Shown piece by piece: positions 48,310 through 58,008 of a stretch of 64,000 nt of DNA. A program made the position numbers and the translations under genes. Below the pieces are notes generated by a model. The model had not been told where the DNA came from. It made no database searches and saw nothing but the letters and a program-made list of their open reading frames with translations. Position 1 is the stretch's first letter. Every line of letters begins with the position of its first letter. The stretch is from the NCBI RefSeq assembly GCF_900182545.1, contig NZ_FXTJ01000001.1, forward strand, positions 186,001 to 250,000, in the 5' to 3' direction. Origin of the DNA: Geodermatophilus aquaeductus (GTDB taxonomy: Bacteria > Actinomycetota > Actinomycetes > Mycobacteriales > Geodermatophilaceae).

Positions 48310-49418
48310 CGGCCGTCCCGGGGACCGGGCAGGACCCCGACGGCCTGCGTGGGATCCCAGTGGCGGCCGTGCGCGCCCACCGTCGGGGCGAAGACGCCGG
48401 CGTCGACCTGGGCGAGCAGGTCCGCCGGGAGCGAGGCCCGGATCGCGTCGGCGGTGGCCGGGTCGAAGTCGTGCAGCATGCGGGCCACGCGCTCCTGCCG
48501 GCGCCGCTGGGCGCGCCGCTCGGGCAGGCCCGGGGAGGGGTCCAGCTGAGGGGGGACGGCGTCGCCGCCGACGGCGCCCTTGGGCCCGACGCCGTTGTGC
48601 CGGTCGCCGCCGCGCGCCTGCAGGGCGGCCATCTCGGCCTCGACCTGCGCGACGTCCTTCTCCTCGCTCATCCCGATCGGGCCCTCGCGGCGGCCGTTGA
48701 GGAACTGCTGGACGACCGGCTCCTGGGAGGTGAGCAGCTGCTCGCGAGGCCCGAACATCGCCAGGTGCTTGCGGTAGAGCAGGCCGAGGTTGTCCGGCAC
48801 GGTGCGGGCGGTGCCGATGTCGTGCGTGACGATGAGGAAGGTGGCGTCGATCTGCGCGTTGAGGTCGACGATCAGCTGGTTGAGGTAGGCGACGCGGACC
48901 GGGTCCAGGCCGGAGTCCGGCTCGTCGAACAGGATGATCTCGGGGTCGAGCACCAGCGCGCGGGCCAGGCCGGCGCGCTTGCGCATGCCGCCGGAGATCT
49001 CGCCGGGCAGCTTCCCCTCGGCGCCCTGCAGGCCGACCATGTCCATCTTCTCGAGGACGATGCGGCGGACCTCGGACTCGCCCTTCCTGGTGTGCTCGCG
49101 CAGCGGGAAGGCGATGTTGTCGAAGAGGTTCATCGAGCCGAACAGCGCGCCGTCCTGGAACAGGACGCCGAAGAGCTTGCGGACCTCGTAGAGCCGCTGC
49201 TCGCCGCACCGGACGATGTCGGTGTCGCTGATGACGATCGAGCCGCGCTCGGGCTTGAGCAGTCCCACCAGCGACTTGAGGAAGACCGACTTGCCGGTCC
49301 CGGACGGGCCGAGCAGCACGGAGATCTCGCCGGGCGGCAGGGTGAGCGTGACGTCGCTCCAGATGTTCTGGCTGCCGAAGGACTTGGTCAGCCCCTCGAC
49401 CTGGACCGCGACGCCCAC
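48306..49418 (-). CDS. mkl: Mce-system ABC transporter ATPase (Mkl/MlaF family)
   Basis: 370 residues. Walker A GPSGTGKS (37-44), signature SGGMRKR, Walker B ILFDEPDSGLDP and switch His in THD are intact, so it should energise lipid transport by YrbEAB-Mce. A C-terminal extension beyond residue 250 (charged, then DFDPATADAIRASLPADLLAQVD) is not part of the ABC core and may dock partners. In mycobacteria the homologous mkl lies downstream of rplJL; here it heads a full mce operon. Confidence 0.95.
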   Translation of the reverse strand: MGVAVQVEGLTKSFGSQNIWSDVTLTLPPGEISVLLGPSGTGKSVFLKSLVGLLKPERGSIVISDTDIVRCGEQRLYEVRKLFGVLFQDGALFGSMNLFDNIAFPLREHTRKGESEVRRIVLEKMDMVGLQGAEGKLPGEISGGMRKRAGLARALVLDPEIILFDEPDSGLDPVRVAYLNQLIVDLNAQIDATFLIVTHDIGTARTVPDNLGLLYRKHLAMFGPREQLLTSQEPVVQQFLNGRREGPIGMSEEKDVAQVEAEMAALQARGGDRHNGVGPKGAVGGDAVPPQLDPSPGLPERRAQRRRQERVARMLHDFDPATADAIRASLPADLLAQVDAGVFAPTVGAHGRHWDPTQAVGVLPGPRDGR

Positions 49419-49529
49419 TGTCGACCTCCTCGTCCCCCGGCTCCGTCGCCGGCCGCACCGAGCGCGCCCGGTCCCGACTACTCATGGGTAACGAGGGCGC
49501 CCGGGGGAGGTTACGTGCGTCACGCCGCG

Positions 49530-49555
49530 GACGTGACACGGCTCGCTGTCACGTC
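49530..49555. promoter_or_regulatory. Putative operator upstream of the mce operon
   Basis: Perfect 9-bp inverted repeat GACGTGACA-N8-TGTCACGTC, 112 bases upstream of the mkl start and just 3' of the rplL terminator. Size and symmetry suit a TetR- or GntR-type regulator, families that control mce loci in mycobacteria. Nearby GTGCGTCAC is a further half-site-like sequence. Confidence 0.45.
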
Positions 49556-49567
49556 ACCCGGAAGCGG

Positions 49568-49601
49568 CAGGGGCCGCTCCCCCGGAGGAGAGCGGCCCCT
49601 G
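49568..49601 (-). terminator. rplJL operon terminator
   Basis: Perfect 12-bp inverted repeat (49568-49579 / 49590-49601, 10-base loop) about 50 bases after the rplL stop, before the mce operon. Preceded by a smaller hairpin at 49623-49644 and one CAGCACCACC decamer. Confidence 0.7.
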
Positions 49602-49612
49602 TGGCGTGCTCA

Positions 49613-49622
49613 GGTGGTGCTG
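49613..49622 (-). repeat. CAGCACCACC decamer between two hairpins after rplL
   Basis: Exact decamer on the sense strand, directly abutting the first hairpin (49623-49644) and 11 bases before the second (49568-49601). Confidence 0.55.
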
Positions 49623-49644
49623 GTCCCCGGCCTACGCCGGGGAC
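49623..49644 (-). terminator. Small hairpin right after rplL
   Basis: Perfect 9-bp inverted repeat GTCCCCGGC/GCCGGGGAC with a 4-base loop, four bases from the rplL stop. First of a tandem hairpin pair. Confidence 0.55.
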
Positions 49645-49648
49645 GGTG

Positions 49649-50041
49649 TCACTTGACGGTGACGGTGGCGCCGGCGCCCTCGAGAGCGGCCTTGGCCTTC
49701 TCGGCGGCGTCCTTGGCGACCTTCTCCAGGACCGGCTTCGGCGCGCCGTCGACCAGGTCCTTGGCCTCCTTGAGGCCGAGCGAGGTCAGGCCGCGCACCT
49801 CCTTGATGACCTGGATCTTCTTGTCGCCGGCAGCCTCGAGGATGACGTCGAACTCGTCCTGCTCCTCGGCGGCGGGGGCGCCGCCGTCGCCACCACCGGC
49901 CGGCGCGGCAGCCGCGACGGCGACGGGGGCGGCAGCGGTGACCTCGAAGGTCTCCTCGAACTGCTTCACGAAGTCGGACAGCTCGAGCAGCGTCATCTCC
50001 TTGAACGCGTCGAGCAGCTCCGTGGTGGACAGCTTGGCCAT
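49649..50041 (-). CDS. rplL: 50S ribosomal protein L7/L12
   Basis: 130 residues. N-terminal dimerisation domain ([31 protein letters not shown]), Ala/Gly-rich hinge, and C-terminal factor-binding domain ([42 protein letters not shown]). Forms the stalk that recruits GTPase factors. Confidence 0.98.
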   Translation of the reverse strand: MAKLSTTELLDAFKEMTLLELSDFVKQFEETFEVTAAAPVAVAAAAPAGGGDGGAPAAEEQDEFDVILEAAGDKKIQVIKEVRGLTSLGLKEAKDLVDGAPKPVLEKVAKDAAEKAKAALEGAGATVTVK

Positions 50042-50058
50042 GATCTCTCCTTCTGGGG

Positions 50059-50670
50059 TCAGTCGGTGCTGGCCGCGGCGTCCGCGGCGTCAGCGGTGTC
50101 GGTGGGGGTGTCGGCAGCAGCGGTGTCGGCGGTGTCGGCGGCCGGAGCGTCGCCCTCGGCGGGCTTCTTCTCCTGCAGCGCGGCGGCCAGGCGGGCGACC
50201 TGCGACAGCGGGGCCTGGAACAGCCCGGCGGCCTTGGTGAGGTTGCCCTTCATCGCGCCGGCCAGCTTGGCCAGCAGCACCTCGCGCGGCTCGACGTCGG
50301 CGAGGGCGGTGACCTCGGCGGGGCTGACGGTGCGGCCCTCGACGACGCCGCCCTTGACGACGAGCAGCGGGTTGGCGCGCGCGAAGTCACGGATGGCCTT
50401 GGCGGCCTCGACGACGTCGCCCTCGATGAAGGCGATCGCGGTCGGGCCGTTGAGCAGCGGGGCCAGGTCGGAGTGCCCGACCGAGTCCGCCGCCCGCTTC
50501 GTCAGGGTGTTCTTGACGACGGCGTAGCTGCTGCCCGCACCGAGGGAACGACGCAGCTGGGTCAGCTGCGTCACGGTCAGCCCGCGGTACTCGGTGAGCA
50601 CGGCCGCGCTGGACTTCTGGAACCGCTCGGTGATCTCGTCGATCACCGCGGCCTTCGCCTGCGTGGGCAT
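50059..50670 (-). CDS. rplJ: 50S ribosomal protein L10
   Basis: 203 residues. [38 protein letters not shown] and ALKN-like region [11 protein letters not shown] are conserved, with the L7/L12-binding helix near 160-175. A Thr/Asp/Ala-rich tail of ~30 residues follows. With L12 it is expected to bind its own leader RNA and repress translation. Confidence 0.97.
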   Translation of the reverse strand: MPTQAKAAVIDEITERFQKSSAAVLTEYRGLTVTQLTQLRRSLGAGSSYAVVKNTLTKRAADSVGHSDLAPLLNGPTAIAFIEGDVVEAAKAIRDFARANPLLVVKGGVVEGRTVSPAEVTALADVEPREVLLAKLAGAMKGNLTKAAGLFQAPLSQVARLAAALQEKKPAEGDAPAADTADTAAADTPTDTADAADAAASTD

Positions 50671-50889
50671 GGGCCTCCTCTCGTCTGACGGGCGACCACT
50701 CGTGCGCCGTACGAGAGCGGGCGATCACGGGGCCCGGAGACGACGAACGCCCCGGCGCAGGCGCACGGGGCGAGGGAAGCGGCACGAGGTGCCACGTCGA
50801 TCGAACCGTCCTCCTGCGCGGGCCGCCCGGGGTTCCGGGGCCTTCGATCGCACGCGGACGTGCGACGACCAGCGGTCGTGGGGGGAACG
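50671..50889 (-). promoter_or_regulatory. L10-type leader of rplJ
   Basis: Long structured leader. CGATCGAA (50798-50805) can pair with TTCGATCG (50843-50850), enclosing a GC-rich arm and a GCAGGAGG sequence, the layout of ribosomal L10 leaders that bind the L10(L12) complex. The region has no gene. Assigned from the paired element and position; a covariance-model search would decide. Confidence 0.55.
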
Positions 50890-50895
50890 CCCATC

Positions 50896-50901
50896 AGCAT
50901 A
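50896..50901 (-). promoter_or_regulatory. Putative -10 box for rplJL
   Basis: TATGCT on the minus strand, between the rplA terminator and the L10 leader. No good -35 at 17 bases (GCCGCC). Predicted start near 50889. Confidence 0.4.
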
Positions 50902-50943
50902 CGCGACCGCGCGGGAGAGGCGGCGGGCGGTGCCGGGGACGAC

Positions 50944-50980
50944 GGAGGCCCCGCCGCGCGAGGTGCGCGACGGGGCCTCC
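50944..50980 (-). terminator. rplKA terminator
   Basis: 16-bp stem with one mismatch: GGAGGCCCCG/CGGGGCCTCC (50944-50953 / 50971-50980) enclosing CGCGC/GCGCG and a 5-base loop. About 75 bases after the rplA stop, so nusG-rplK-rplA and rplJL are separate units. Confidence 0.72.
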
Positions 50981-51055
50981 TGGTGACGTACTGGAACGGC
51001 CTCGTCCCGGGTCCCGCCCCGAGCATGCGAGGGGTGGGGAGGACGAGGTCCTTCG

Positions 51056-51775
51056 TCAGGCGGTGGGCTCGTCCACCGTCAGGTTGCGGGTGCGGTTCGG
51101 GTCGACCGGGATGCCCGGGCCCATGGTCGTGGAGATGGTGACCTTCCGCAGGTACCGGCCCTTGGCGGCGGCCGGCTTGGCGCGCAGCACCTCGTCGAGG
51201 GCGGCGGCGTAGTTCTCCACCAGGCGCGTCTCGTCGAAGGACGTCTTGCCGATCACCAGGTGCAGGTTGGCCTGCTTGTCGGTGCGGAAGTTGACCTTGC
51301 CGCCCTTGATGTCGCTGACGGCCTTGGTGACGTCGGGGGTCACGGTGCCGGTCTTCGGGTTCGGCATCAGGCCGCGGGGCCCGAGGATGCGGGCGACGCG
51401 ACCGACCTTGGCCATCTGGTCGGGGGTCGCGACCGCGGCGTCGAAGTCCAGGAAGCCGCCCTGGATGCGCTCGATCAGGTCGTCCGAGCCGACGACGTCG
51501 GCCCCGGCGGCCTCGGCCTCGGCGGCCTTGTCACCGGTCGCGAAGACGATGACGCGGGCGGTCTTGCCGGTGCCGTGGGGCAGGTTGACCGTGCCGCGGA
51601 CCATCTGGTCGGCCTTGCGCGGGTCGACGCCGAGCCGGATGGCGACCTCGACGGTCGCGTCGTAGGTGGTCGGCGAGGTCTCCTTCGCCAGCCCGGCCGC
51701 CTGCAGCGGGCTGTAGAGGTTGTCGCGGTCGACCTTGGCCGCGGCCTCGCGGTACTTCTTGCCGTGCTTCGCCAT
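51056..51775 (-). CDS. rplA: 50S ribosomal protein L1
   Basis: 239 residues, uL1 of the mobile E-site stalk. [55 protein letters not shown] and [19 protein letters not shown] are conserved. ATG 51775; upstream open frame is not conserved. Confidence 0.98.
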   Translation of the reverse strand: MAKHGKKYREAAAKVDRDNLYSPLQAAGLAKETSPTTYDATVEVAIRLGVDPRKADQMVRGTVNLPHGTGKTARVIVFATGDKAAEAEAAGADVVGSDDLIERIQGGFLDFDAAVATPDQMAKVGRVARILGPRGLMPNPKTGTVTPDVTKAVSDIKGGKVNFRTDKQANLHLVIGKTSFDETRLVENYAAALDEVLRAKPAAAKGRYLRKVTISTTMGPGIPVDPNRTRNLTVDEPTA

Positions 51776-51908
51776 GGTGGTGTCCTCTCCCCCGGGCGGG
51801 ACGCTCGGGGATCTCGTGGTGTGCGGGCCTGGCGCGGCCCTCCCACAGCTGCTCCGGGCTCGGACGAGCCCGCGGTCGTGCAACGCCGCCGGTGACCGGC
51901 GGCTTCCG

Positions 51909-52340
51909 TCAGCCCTGGACGGTGATGCCCATCGAGCGGGCGGTGCCGGCGATGATGCGCTCGGCCTCGTCGAGGGAGTTGGCGTTGAGGTCGGGCATCT
52001 TGGTCTGCGCGATCTCGCGGACCTGGTCGCGGGTGACGGTGGCGACCTTGGTCTTGTGCGGCTCGCCGGAGCCCTTCTCGACCCCGGCGGCCTTGAGCAG
52101 CATGCGCGCGGCCGGCGGCGTCTTCGTGACGAAGGTGAACGAGCGGTCCTCGAACACCGAGATCTCGACGGGCACGACGTCGCCGCGCTGCGACTCGGTC
52201 GCCGCGTTGTACGCCTTGCAGAACTCCATGATGTTGACGCCGTGCTGGCCGAGCGCCGGACCGACGGGCGGCGCGGGGGTGGCCGCACCGGCCTTGATCT
52301 GGAGCTTGATGACCGCGGTCAACCGCTTCCTGGGGGGCAT
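51909..52340 (-). CDS. rplK: 50S ribosomal protein L11
   Basis: 143 residues, uL11 of the GTPase-associated centre. [26 protein letters not shown] and [30 protein letters not shown] are hallmarks; [25 protein letters not shown] ends the protein. Confidence 0.98.
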   Translation of the reverse strand: MPPRKRLTAVIKLQIKAGAATPAPPVGPALGQHGVNIMEFCKAYNAATESQRGDVVPVEISVFEDRSFTFVTKTPPAARMLLKAAGVEKGSGEPHKTKVATVTRDQVREIAQTKMPDLNANSLDEAERIIAGTARSMGITVQG

Positions 52341-52428
52341 GACTTCCTTCTTCGTGACGGGATGGAACGACCGCGTCGCAGGTTCCCGCTCCCACTCTAC
52401 GAGCGGTGGGAGGCGACGAGGTCCTCGT

Positions 52429-53334
52429 TCAGATCTTGGCGACCTGCGTGAACGAGAGCTCGACCGGCGTCTCGCGGCCGAAGATCGAGACCAGCACCTG
52501 CAGCTTCTGCTGCTCGGCGTTGATCTCGTTGATGGTCGCCGGGAGGGTGGCGAACGGGCCGTCCATGACGGTGACCGACTCGCCGATCTCGAAGTCGACC
52601 AGCGTCGTCGGCGCGGCCGCCGCGGCCGGCGAGGCGGCCTCGGCCGCCCGGGCCGCCTGGGGCGGGGCGTCGGGGACCAGCAGGTTCACGACCTCGTCGA
52701 TCGAGAGCGGCGAAGGCCGGGAGGTGGCACCGACGAAGCCGGTGACGCCGGGGGTGTTGCGGACCGCGCCCCAGGACTCGTCGTTGAGGTCCATCCGGAC
52801 GAGCAGGTAGCCGGGCAGCTTCTTCCGGTTGACCTGCGTGCGCTTGCCGTTCTTGATCTCGGTGACCTCCTCGGTGGGCACCTCGATCTGGAAGATGTAG
52901 TCCTCCATGTCCAGCGACTGGATCCGGGACTCGAGGTTGGTCTTCACCTTGTTCTCGTAGCCCGCGTAGGAGTGGATGACGTACCAGTCGCCGAACTGGG
53001 TGCGCAGCGTGCGCTTGAGGGTCTCCCGGGGGTCGAGGTCCTCCTCCTCGGCCTCGGCCAGCGCCTCGGTCACGATCGGGTCGTGGTCGGGGGCGGGCGC
53101 GGCCAGCGGGTCGCCGACCAGGCTGTCGCGGCCACCGCTCTCCACGACCGGGGTCACGTCGGCCACGCCGGTGGCGGTGTCCTGGTCGGTGGTGTCGATC
53201 GAGCCCTCGGCCGAGCCGGGCTCACCGGCACCGGTCTCGAGGTCGACGCTGCCGCGGACGTCCGCGCGCTCGTCGTCGAGGTCGATGGCCGGGACGTCGC
53301 TGTCGGTGTCGAGGGGCTCGCGGGGGTCGGTCAC
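52429..53334 (-). CDS. nusG: Transcription termination/antitermination factor NusG
   Basis: 301 residues. The NGN domain (about 114-210, [23 protein letters not shown] to [16 protein letters not shown]) binds RNA polymerase; the KOW domain (about 247-300, [25 protein letters not shown]) contacts S10 or Rho. The first ~105 residues are acidic and low-complexity, and an Ala/Pro-rich linker separates NGN and KOW. Both additions are larger than in E. coli. Confidence 0.97.
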   Translation of the reverse strand: MTDPREPLDTDSDVPAIDLDDERADVRGSVDLETGAGEPGSAEGSIDTTDQDTATGVADVTPVVESGGRDSLVGDPLAAPAPDHDPIVTEALAEAEEEDLDPRETLKRTLRTQFGDWYVIHSYAGYENKVKTNLESRIQSLDMEDYIFQIEVPTEEVTEIKNGKRTQVNRKKLPGYLLVRMDLNDESWGAVRNTPGVTGFVGATSRPSPLSIDEVVNLLVPDAPPQAARAAEAASPAAAAAPTTLVDFEIGESVTVMDGPFATLPATINEINAEQQKLQVLVSIFGRETPVELSFTQVAKI

Positions 53335-53378
53335 GGGGATCTCTTCCTTGTCGGGTGCGTTCAGGCGCGGGGTGGCGG

Positions 53379-53918
53379 TCAGCCGAAGACGGCGAGCACG
53401 CCCTGCGCGAAGAGGACGTCGAGGCCCGCGACGAGCGCCACCATGAACGCCACGAAGAGGATGACCACGGTCGTGTAGGTGATGAGCTCGCGGCGGCCGG
53501 GCCAGATGACCTTGCGGAGCTCGGCCACGACCTCGCGGAGGAAGCGGCGCAGGCTCCGGCGGCGGCGGACCTCCTCGGACCGGGCCCGCTGCGCGGCGGC
53601 GCGCGACCGGGTGCCGGCGCCCTCGCGGCCGGCGGGCCGGCTACCAGCGGTGCGCTCGCGGGCAGCGCGGCGGGTGCGCGGGGCGACGTCCTCGTCGTCC
53701 TCGTCGTCGCCGGCGGTGATCCGGCCACCGCGGCGGCGGGCCGGGGCGCTGACGACCTTGTCCTCGTCGGCCTCGGCCTCCGCGGCGACCTCGTCCTCGG
53801 CGGCCTCCAGCTCGGCGGCGTCCTCGACGCCCGGGGCCTCGCGGTCGAGCTGCTCGTCGGTCAGCTCGGCGTCCGAGGCGGAGCGGGGGTCCTCCCCCGG
53901 GCCCGGCTTGTCGCTCAC
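53379..53918 (-). CDS. secE: Preprotein translocase subunit SecE with long N-terminal region
   Basis: 179 residues. Only the last ~60 form SecE proper: an amphipathic helix [32 protein letters not shown] and one membrane helix (about 150-170). The first ~115 residues are acidic then Arg-rich and look disordered. Position next to nusG is universal. Confidence 0.95.
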   Translation of the reverse strand: MSDKPGPGEDPRSASDAELTDEQLDREAPGVEDAAELEAAEDEVAAEAEADEDKVVSAPARRRGGRITAGDDEDDEDVAPRTRRAARERTAGSRPAGREGAGTRSRAAAQRARSEEVRRRRSLRRFLREVVAELRKVIWPGRRELITYTTVVILFVAFMVALVAGLDVLFAQGVLAVFG

Positions 53919-54060
53919 TGCGCCTCGCTCGCGTCGTGGTGGTGGCCGCTGCTGTCGGGCCGTCTGGTGTCGTGCTCTCCGGCCGGCGGCCGTGTCCGGG
54001 GTGCCGGTGCACGGTCGGTGCCGGGTCGTGCTGCGCGCCGGCGCGGGCCGGCGGCACGGG

Positions 54061-54133
54061 CAGGGGTGACAGGACTTGAACCTGCAGCCTGCGGTTTTGG
54101 AGACCGCTGCTCTGCCAGTTGAGCTACACCCCT
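54061..54133 (-). tRNA. trpT: tRNA-Trp (CCA)
   Basis: 73 bases. Seven-pair acceptor stem AGGGGTG/CACCCCT, D arm TAGCTCAACTGGCAGAGCA, anticodon loop CTCCAAA with CCA, and T arm GCAGGTTCAAGTCCTGT. Discriminator G. No encoded CCA. It precedes secE as in mycobacteria. Confidence 0.96.
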
Positions 54134-54412
54134 AGTGCCCGGGACCGGTGCCACGTGTGCGGTGGCCCCGAGCGCCCCGGGGCGGCCGGACCCGCCGGTC
54201 CGGCGCGGTGCCCGGGAGGTTCCGGGGCACGCCGGTGGCGGGGGTCGATCGCCCCAGGGTTGCCAGTGTACGGGACCGCCGGACCCGTCCGTGACCGCGC
54301 TCCCGGCTTGCCACTCCTCCGGGCGGGAGCTGCGGTGCCCACCGGCGGTCCGGCCGACGACGACGCCGGAACTGGCGGGCCCGTCCGCGGCGTCCTCCGG
54401 CAGGATGGGCGC

Positions 54413-55648
54413 ATGACCGCCGTCTCCCCGTCGGAGCCCGCTGCCCTCTCCCCCGCCCAGCGCCGCGTCTCGCGGCGCATCGGGTCGATCGCCGAGTCCG
54501 CGACGCTCGCGGTCGACGCGAAGGCCAAGGCGCTCAAGGCCGCGGGCAAGCCGGTCATCGGCTTCGGCGCCGGCGAACCGGACTTCCCGACGCCGGACTA
54601 CGTCGTCGAGGCGGCCGTCGTCGCCTGCCGCCAGCCGGCCATGCACCGCTACACCCCGGCCGGCGGGCTGCCGGTGCTCAAGGAGGCGATCGTCGCCAAG
54701 ACCGCCCGCGACTCGGGCCTGGCGCTGACCCCCGCTCAGGTGCTGGTCACCAACGGCGGCAAGCAGGCCGTGTACGAGGCCTTCGCCACGATGCTCGACC
54801 CGGGCGACGAGGTCCTGGTGCCCGCGCCCTACTGGACCACCTACCCCGAGGCGATCCGGCTGGCCGGTGGCGTACCAGTGCCCGTGGTCGCCGACGAGGA
54901 CAGCGACTACCTCGTCTCCGTCGAGCAGCTCGAGGCGGCCCGCACCGAGCGGACCAAGGTGCTGCTGTTCGTGTCGCCGTCCAACCCGACCGGCGCGGTG
55001 TACCCGCCCGAGCAGGTCGAGGCCATTGGGCGGTGGGCCCTGGAGGCGGGTCTGTGGGTGCTCACCGACGAGATCTACGAGCACCTGACCTACGGCGGGG
55101 CGACCGCGCCGTCGATGCCGGTGGTGGTGCCCGAGCTCGTCGACCGCTGCGTCGTCGTCAACGGGGTGGCCAAGACCTACGCGATGACCGGCTGGCGGGT
55201 CGGCTGGATCGCGGGGCCCGCCGACCTCGTCAAGGCCGCCACCAACCTGCAGTCGCACGCGACGTCGAACGTCGCCAACGTGTCCCAGGCCGCCGCGGTG
55301 GCCGCGCTGACCGGCGACCTGTCGGCGGTGGACGAGATGCGCACGGCGTTCGACCGGCGCCGCAAGACGATCGTGTCGATGCTGCGCGAGATCCCCGGCG
55401 TCACCTGCCCGGAGCCGCAGGGCGCGTTCTACGTCTACCCGTCGGTCAAGGGCCTGCTCGGCCGGCCGATCAACGGGCGCACCGCGTCCACCAGCGCCGA
55501 GCTCGCCGAGCTGCTGCTGGAGGAGGCGGAGGTCGCCGTCGTCCCCGGTGAGGCGTTCGGGACGCCGGGCTACGTGCGGATGTCCTACGCCCTCGGCGAC
55601 GACGACCTGGTGGAGGGCGTCAGCCGGCTGCAGCGTCTGCTCGGCTAG
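54413..55648 (+). CDS. Pyridoxal phosphate-dependent class I aminotransferase (aspartate-type)
   Basis: 411 residues. Fold type I with the PLP Lys254 in [16 protein letters not shown]. Asn191 (SNPTG), Asp219 and Tyr222 (LTDEIYEHL) are the usual cofactor contacts. [14 protein letters not shown] and [14 protein letters not shown] match aspartate aminotransferases of the Ib group; alanine or other substrates remain possible. ATG 54413. Its TAG overlaps the stop of the converging peptidase gene in one CTAG. Confidence 0.92.
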   Translation: MTAVSPSEPAALSPAQRRVSRRIGSIAESATLAVDAKAKALKAAGKPVIGFGAGEPDFPTPDYVVEAAVVACRQPAMHRYTPAGGLPVLKEAIVAKTARDSGLALTPAQVLVTNGGKQAVYEAFATMLDPGDEVLVPAPYWTTYPEAIRLAGGVPVPVVADEDSDYLVSVEQLEAARTERTKVLLFVSPSNPTGAVYPPEQVEAIGRWALEAGLWVLTDEIYEHLTYGGATAPSMPVVVPELVDRCVVVNGVAKTYAMTGWRVGWIAGPADLVKAATNLQSHATSNVANVSQAAAVAALTGDLSAVDEMRTAFDRRRKTIVSMLREIPGVTCPEPQGAFYVYPSVKGLLGRPINGRTASTSAELAELLLEEAEVAVVPGEAFGTPGYVRMSYALGDDDLVEGVSRLQRLLG

Positions 55649-57108
55649 CCGGGCAGGTCGTCGGAGTCGAGGGCACCGGCCGCCACCAGGACCTCGGTGG
55701 CGGCCGGGAGGTCGGCCAGCGCCGCCGCCAGGTCCGCCGGTGTGGCGATCGACCAGGCGTTGACCTGCACGTAGCAGCGCAGCGCCGCGTCGAACGGCGC
55801 GGGGCCGGCGGCCTGCCGGGCGGCGAGGAGCGCGGCGCCGCCCTTCTCGTAGACGGCCTGGAAGTACTCGTCGGTGCCCGGGAACTCGTCCATCGCCGCG
55901 CCGACGTCGCCGGGTGCGGCCAGGACCTGGTCGAGGGCCTCCTGCGGGACCTCGCCGTCGACGCGCTCGGCGTAGGTCGCGAACGCCTCGTCCAGCCACG
56001 GGTCGCGGAACTGCGAGTCGCCGACCATCCCGTAGAACCACATGTGCGCGACCTCGTGCTCGAGGACGGACCTGTCGGCGCCGGCGAGCAGGATCGAGCT
56101 CGGGTACTCGATGCCGCCGCCGGCGTCGGGCAGCAGCGGCACGGTGAGCGTGCCGTAGGGGAAGGCGCCGAACCGGTCGGCGAGCTCCGTGACGTCCTCG
56201 CTGGCCCAGTCGGCGAGTTCACCGGGTCCGGTGTCGGCCCCGGGCAGCACCCCGGTGGTGATCTCGATCCCGCCGGGCGAGGTGAGGGTGGCGGTGCGGA
56301 ACTCCCCGGCGGCCACGCTGACGTCGCGGGCCACCGGCTCGCGCGAGGTCCAGGTGCGCCGGCCGTCGTCGGGGTCGGAGGGATCGTCCTGCGCGCCGGT
56401 CATCAGGACGGTGAGCTCCTCGGGTGCCGAGACGCTGATCGTGGTGTCGGCGACCGGGCTGCTCGCGGTCTCGCCGAGGATGCCGACGAAGGGGTCGCGC
56501 GCCCAGCCGACGCCGGGCTCCCACGCCAGCAGCGGGAAGCCGCTGGCCCACCAGGACACGTCGTCGGCGGTGCCGAGCCGCTCGAAGCCGCTGCCGCCGA
56601 GGGAGACGGTGAAGTCCAGCTCGACCTCGGTGGACTCGCCCGCCCGGAGCTCGCCGTCGAGTTGCAGGACGTAGAGCCCGCCCGGGCCGTCCGCGCCGGC
56701 CTCCTCGTAGCCGCCCTGGTCGACGTCGTCGCCGCGGACGTCGTCGACGGTGATCCGGTTGCCCAGCTCGGTGGCGCCGGGGCTGTTGGGCACCAGCCGG
56801 AACACCATCTCGTCGGTGTCCACGTCGGGCGTGAAGACGACGGTCTCGGTGCCGGTCACGGTCCGCAGGTCGTCGGAGAGCCGGAAGTCCAGGTCGACGA
56901 CGGGCCGGTCGGGGTCGGGCTCGGCACGCTCGGCCGGGCAGGCCCGGTCGTCGTCGCCGCCCCCGTCGCCGTCGTCCTCCGGGGGTGCGGACGAGGGGGT
57001 GGCCGACGGGGTGTCGTCCGCGGCCAGCGTCTCGGTGAAGGAGGTGCCGCACCCGGCCAGCAGGAGCAGCGCCGCGGCGGCGGCCGGGAGGGTCCGCCGC
57101 GCGGTCAT
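55645..57108 (-). CDS. M1-family metallopeptidase lipoprotein
   Basis: 487 residues. Signal peptide with lipobox LLAG-Cys20, so anchored outside the membrane. After an acidic linker comes an M1-like beta domain and a gluzincin domain with zinc site HEVAH (351-355) plus Glu374 in WLDEAFATY. The GxMEN exopeptidase motif of aminopeptidase N is replaced by GGIEYPS (331-337), as in several M1-like proteins, so true aminopeptidase activity is uncertain. The ATG overlaps the hadB stop (ATGA), tying it to the hadAB unit. Confidence 0.87.
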   Translation of the reverse strand: MTARRTLPAAAAALLLLAGCGTSFTETLAADDTPSATPSSAPPEDDGDGGGDDDRACPAERAEPDPDRPVVDLDFRLSDDLRTVTGTETVVFTPDVDTDEMVFRLVPNSPGATELGNRITVDDVRGDDVDQGGYEEAGADGPGGLYVLQLDGELRAGESTEVELDFTVSLGGSGFERLGTADDVSWWASGFPLLAWEPGVGWARDPFVGILGETASSPVADTTISVSAPEELTVLMTGAQDDPSDPDDGRRTWTSREPVARDVSVAAGEFRTATLTSPGGIEITTGVLPGADTGPGELADWASEDVTELADRFGAFPYGTLTVPLLPDAGGGIEYPSSILLAGADRSVLEHEVAHMWFYGMVGDSQFRDPWLDEAFATYAERVDGEVPQEALDQVLAAPGDVGAAMDEFPGTDEYFQAVYEKGGAALLAARQAAGPAPFDAALRCYVQVNAWSIATPADLAAALADLPAATEVLVAAGALDSDDLPG

Positions 57109-57533
57109 GCCAGTGCGACGGTGGCGCGGGCGAGCGACAGGACCTTCTCGCCGCCGCTGGTGACCGTGAGGTCGACCCGCACGCGGCCGCCGTCGAGGAC
57201 GGCGCCGACCTTCCCGCGGACGGTCACCTCCGCGCCGGTGTCGTCGTCGGGGACGACGACCGGGCGGCCGAAGCGCACCTGGTACTCGACGACGGCGCCG
57301 GGGTCGCCGGCCCAGTCGGTGACGGTCCGGGCGGCCAGGCCCATCGTGAGCATCCCGTGGGCGATGACGCCGGGCAGGCCCACGGAGGTGGCCACCCGGT
57401 CGCTCCAGTGGATGGGGTTGAGGTCGCCGGAGGCGCCGGCGTAGCGGACGAGGTCCGCGCGCGTGACGCGGTGGGTCTGCTCGGGCAGCTCGGTGCCGAC
57501 GGCGACGTCGGCGGCCCGCAGGCGGGCGCTCAC
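57105..57533 (-). CDS. hadB: MaoC-type (3R)-hydroxyacyl-ACP dehydratase subunit HadB
   Basis: 142 residues, hotdog fold. The hydratase-2 motif YAGASGDLNPIHWSDRVATSVGLPGVIAHGMLTMGL with catalytic Asp and His is intact. Pairs with HadA, which lacks this motif. In mycobacteria HadAB dehydrates FAS-II intermediates for mycolate; other actinobacteria without mycolates keep it, role less clear. GTGA overlap with hadA. Confidence 0.92.
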   Translation of the reverse strand: MSARLRAADVAVGTELPEQTHRVTRADLVRYAGASGDLNPIHWSDRVATSVGLPGVIAHGMLTMGLAARTVTDWAGDPGAVVEYQVRFGRPVVVPDDDTGAEVTVRGKVGAVLDGGRVRVDLTVTSGGEKVLSLARATVALA

Positions 57534-57976
57534 GCCGTCCCCCGGGCCACGAGCATCGAGGTGGCGGTGCAGACGGCCGAGCCGTCCTCGGTGGCGACGT
57601 CGACCCGCGTCGTGAGCAGGTCGTTGCCGCCGATGCTGCGGACCGTCTCGATGGTGGTCGTGCTCACCAGCCGGTCACCGGCGCGGATGGGCCGGTGGTG
57701 GGTGAAGCGCTGCTCGCCGTGGACCACGCGGCTGTAGTCGAGGGCGACGTCGGGATCGGCGAGCACGACGTCGGCCGCGCCGAGGGTCACCACGATCGCG
57801 AAGGTGGGCGGCGCGAGGACGTCGGGGTGACCCAGCGCCCGCGCGGCCTCGGGGTCGGTGTGCACCGGGTCGGCCGCACCGACCGCAGTGGCGAACTCGA
57901 CGATCTTCTCCCGCCCGACCTCGTAGACGGCGGAGGGCGGGTAGCTGCGCCCGACCAGTCCTGCGTCCAGCGCCAC
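57530..57976 (-). CDS. hadA: (3R)-hydroxyacyl-ACP dehydratase subunit HadA
   Basis: 148 residues, hotdog fold of the non-catalytic, substrate-binding subunit. LVGRSYPPSAVYEVGREKIVEFATAVGAADPVHTDPEAARALGHPDVLAPPTFAIV is typical of the HadA N-terminus. GTG 57976 chosen from the GAGGGCGGGA site before it; the upstream frame overlaps rpmG. Confidence 0.91.
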   Translation of the reverse strand: MALDAGLVGRSYPPSAVYEVGREKIVEFATAVGAADPVHTDPEAARALGHPDVLAPPTFAIVVTLGAADVVLADPDVALDYSRVVHGEQRFTHHRPIRAGDRLVSTTTIETVRSIGGNDLLTTRVDVATEDGSAVCTATSMLVARGTA

Positions 57977-58008
57977 TCCCGCCCTCCCTCGCTCCGTGCG
58001 GACCGGCG

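Noticed and set aside
54265..54270. TACACT -10 box for tRNA-Trp
   Set aside because: It lies about 130 bases from the tRNA and has no matching -35, so it was not called.
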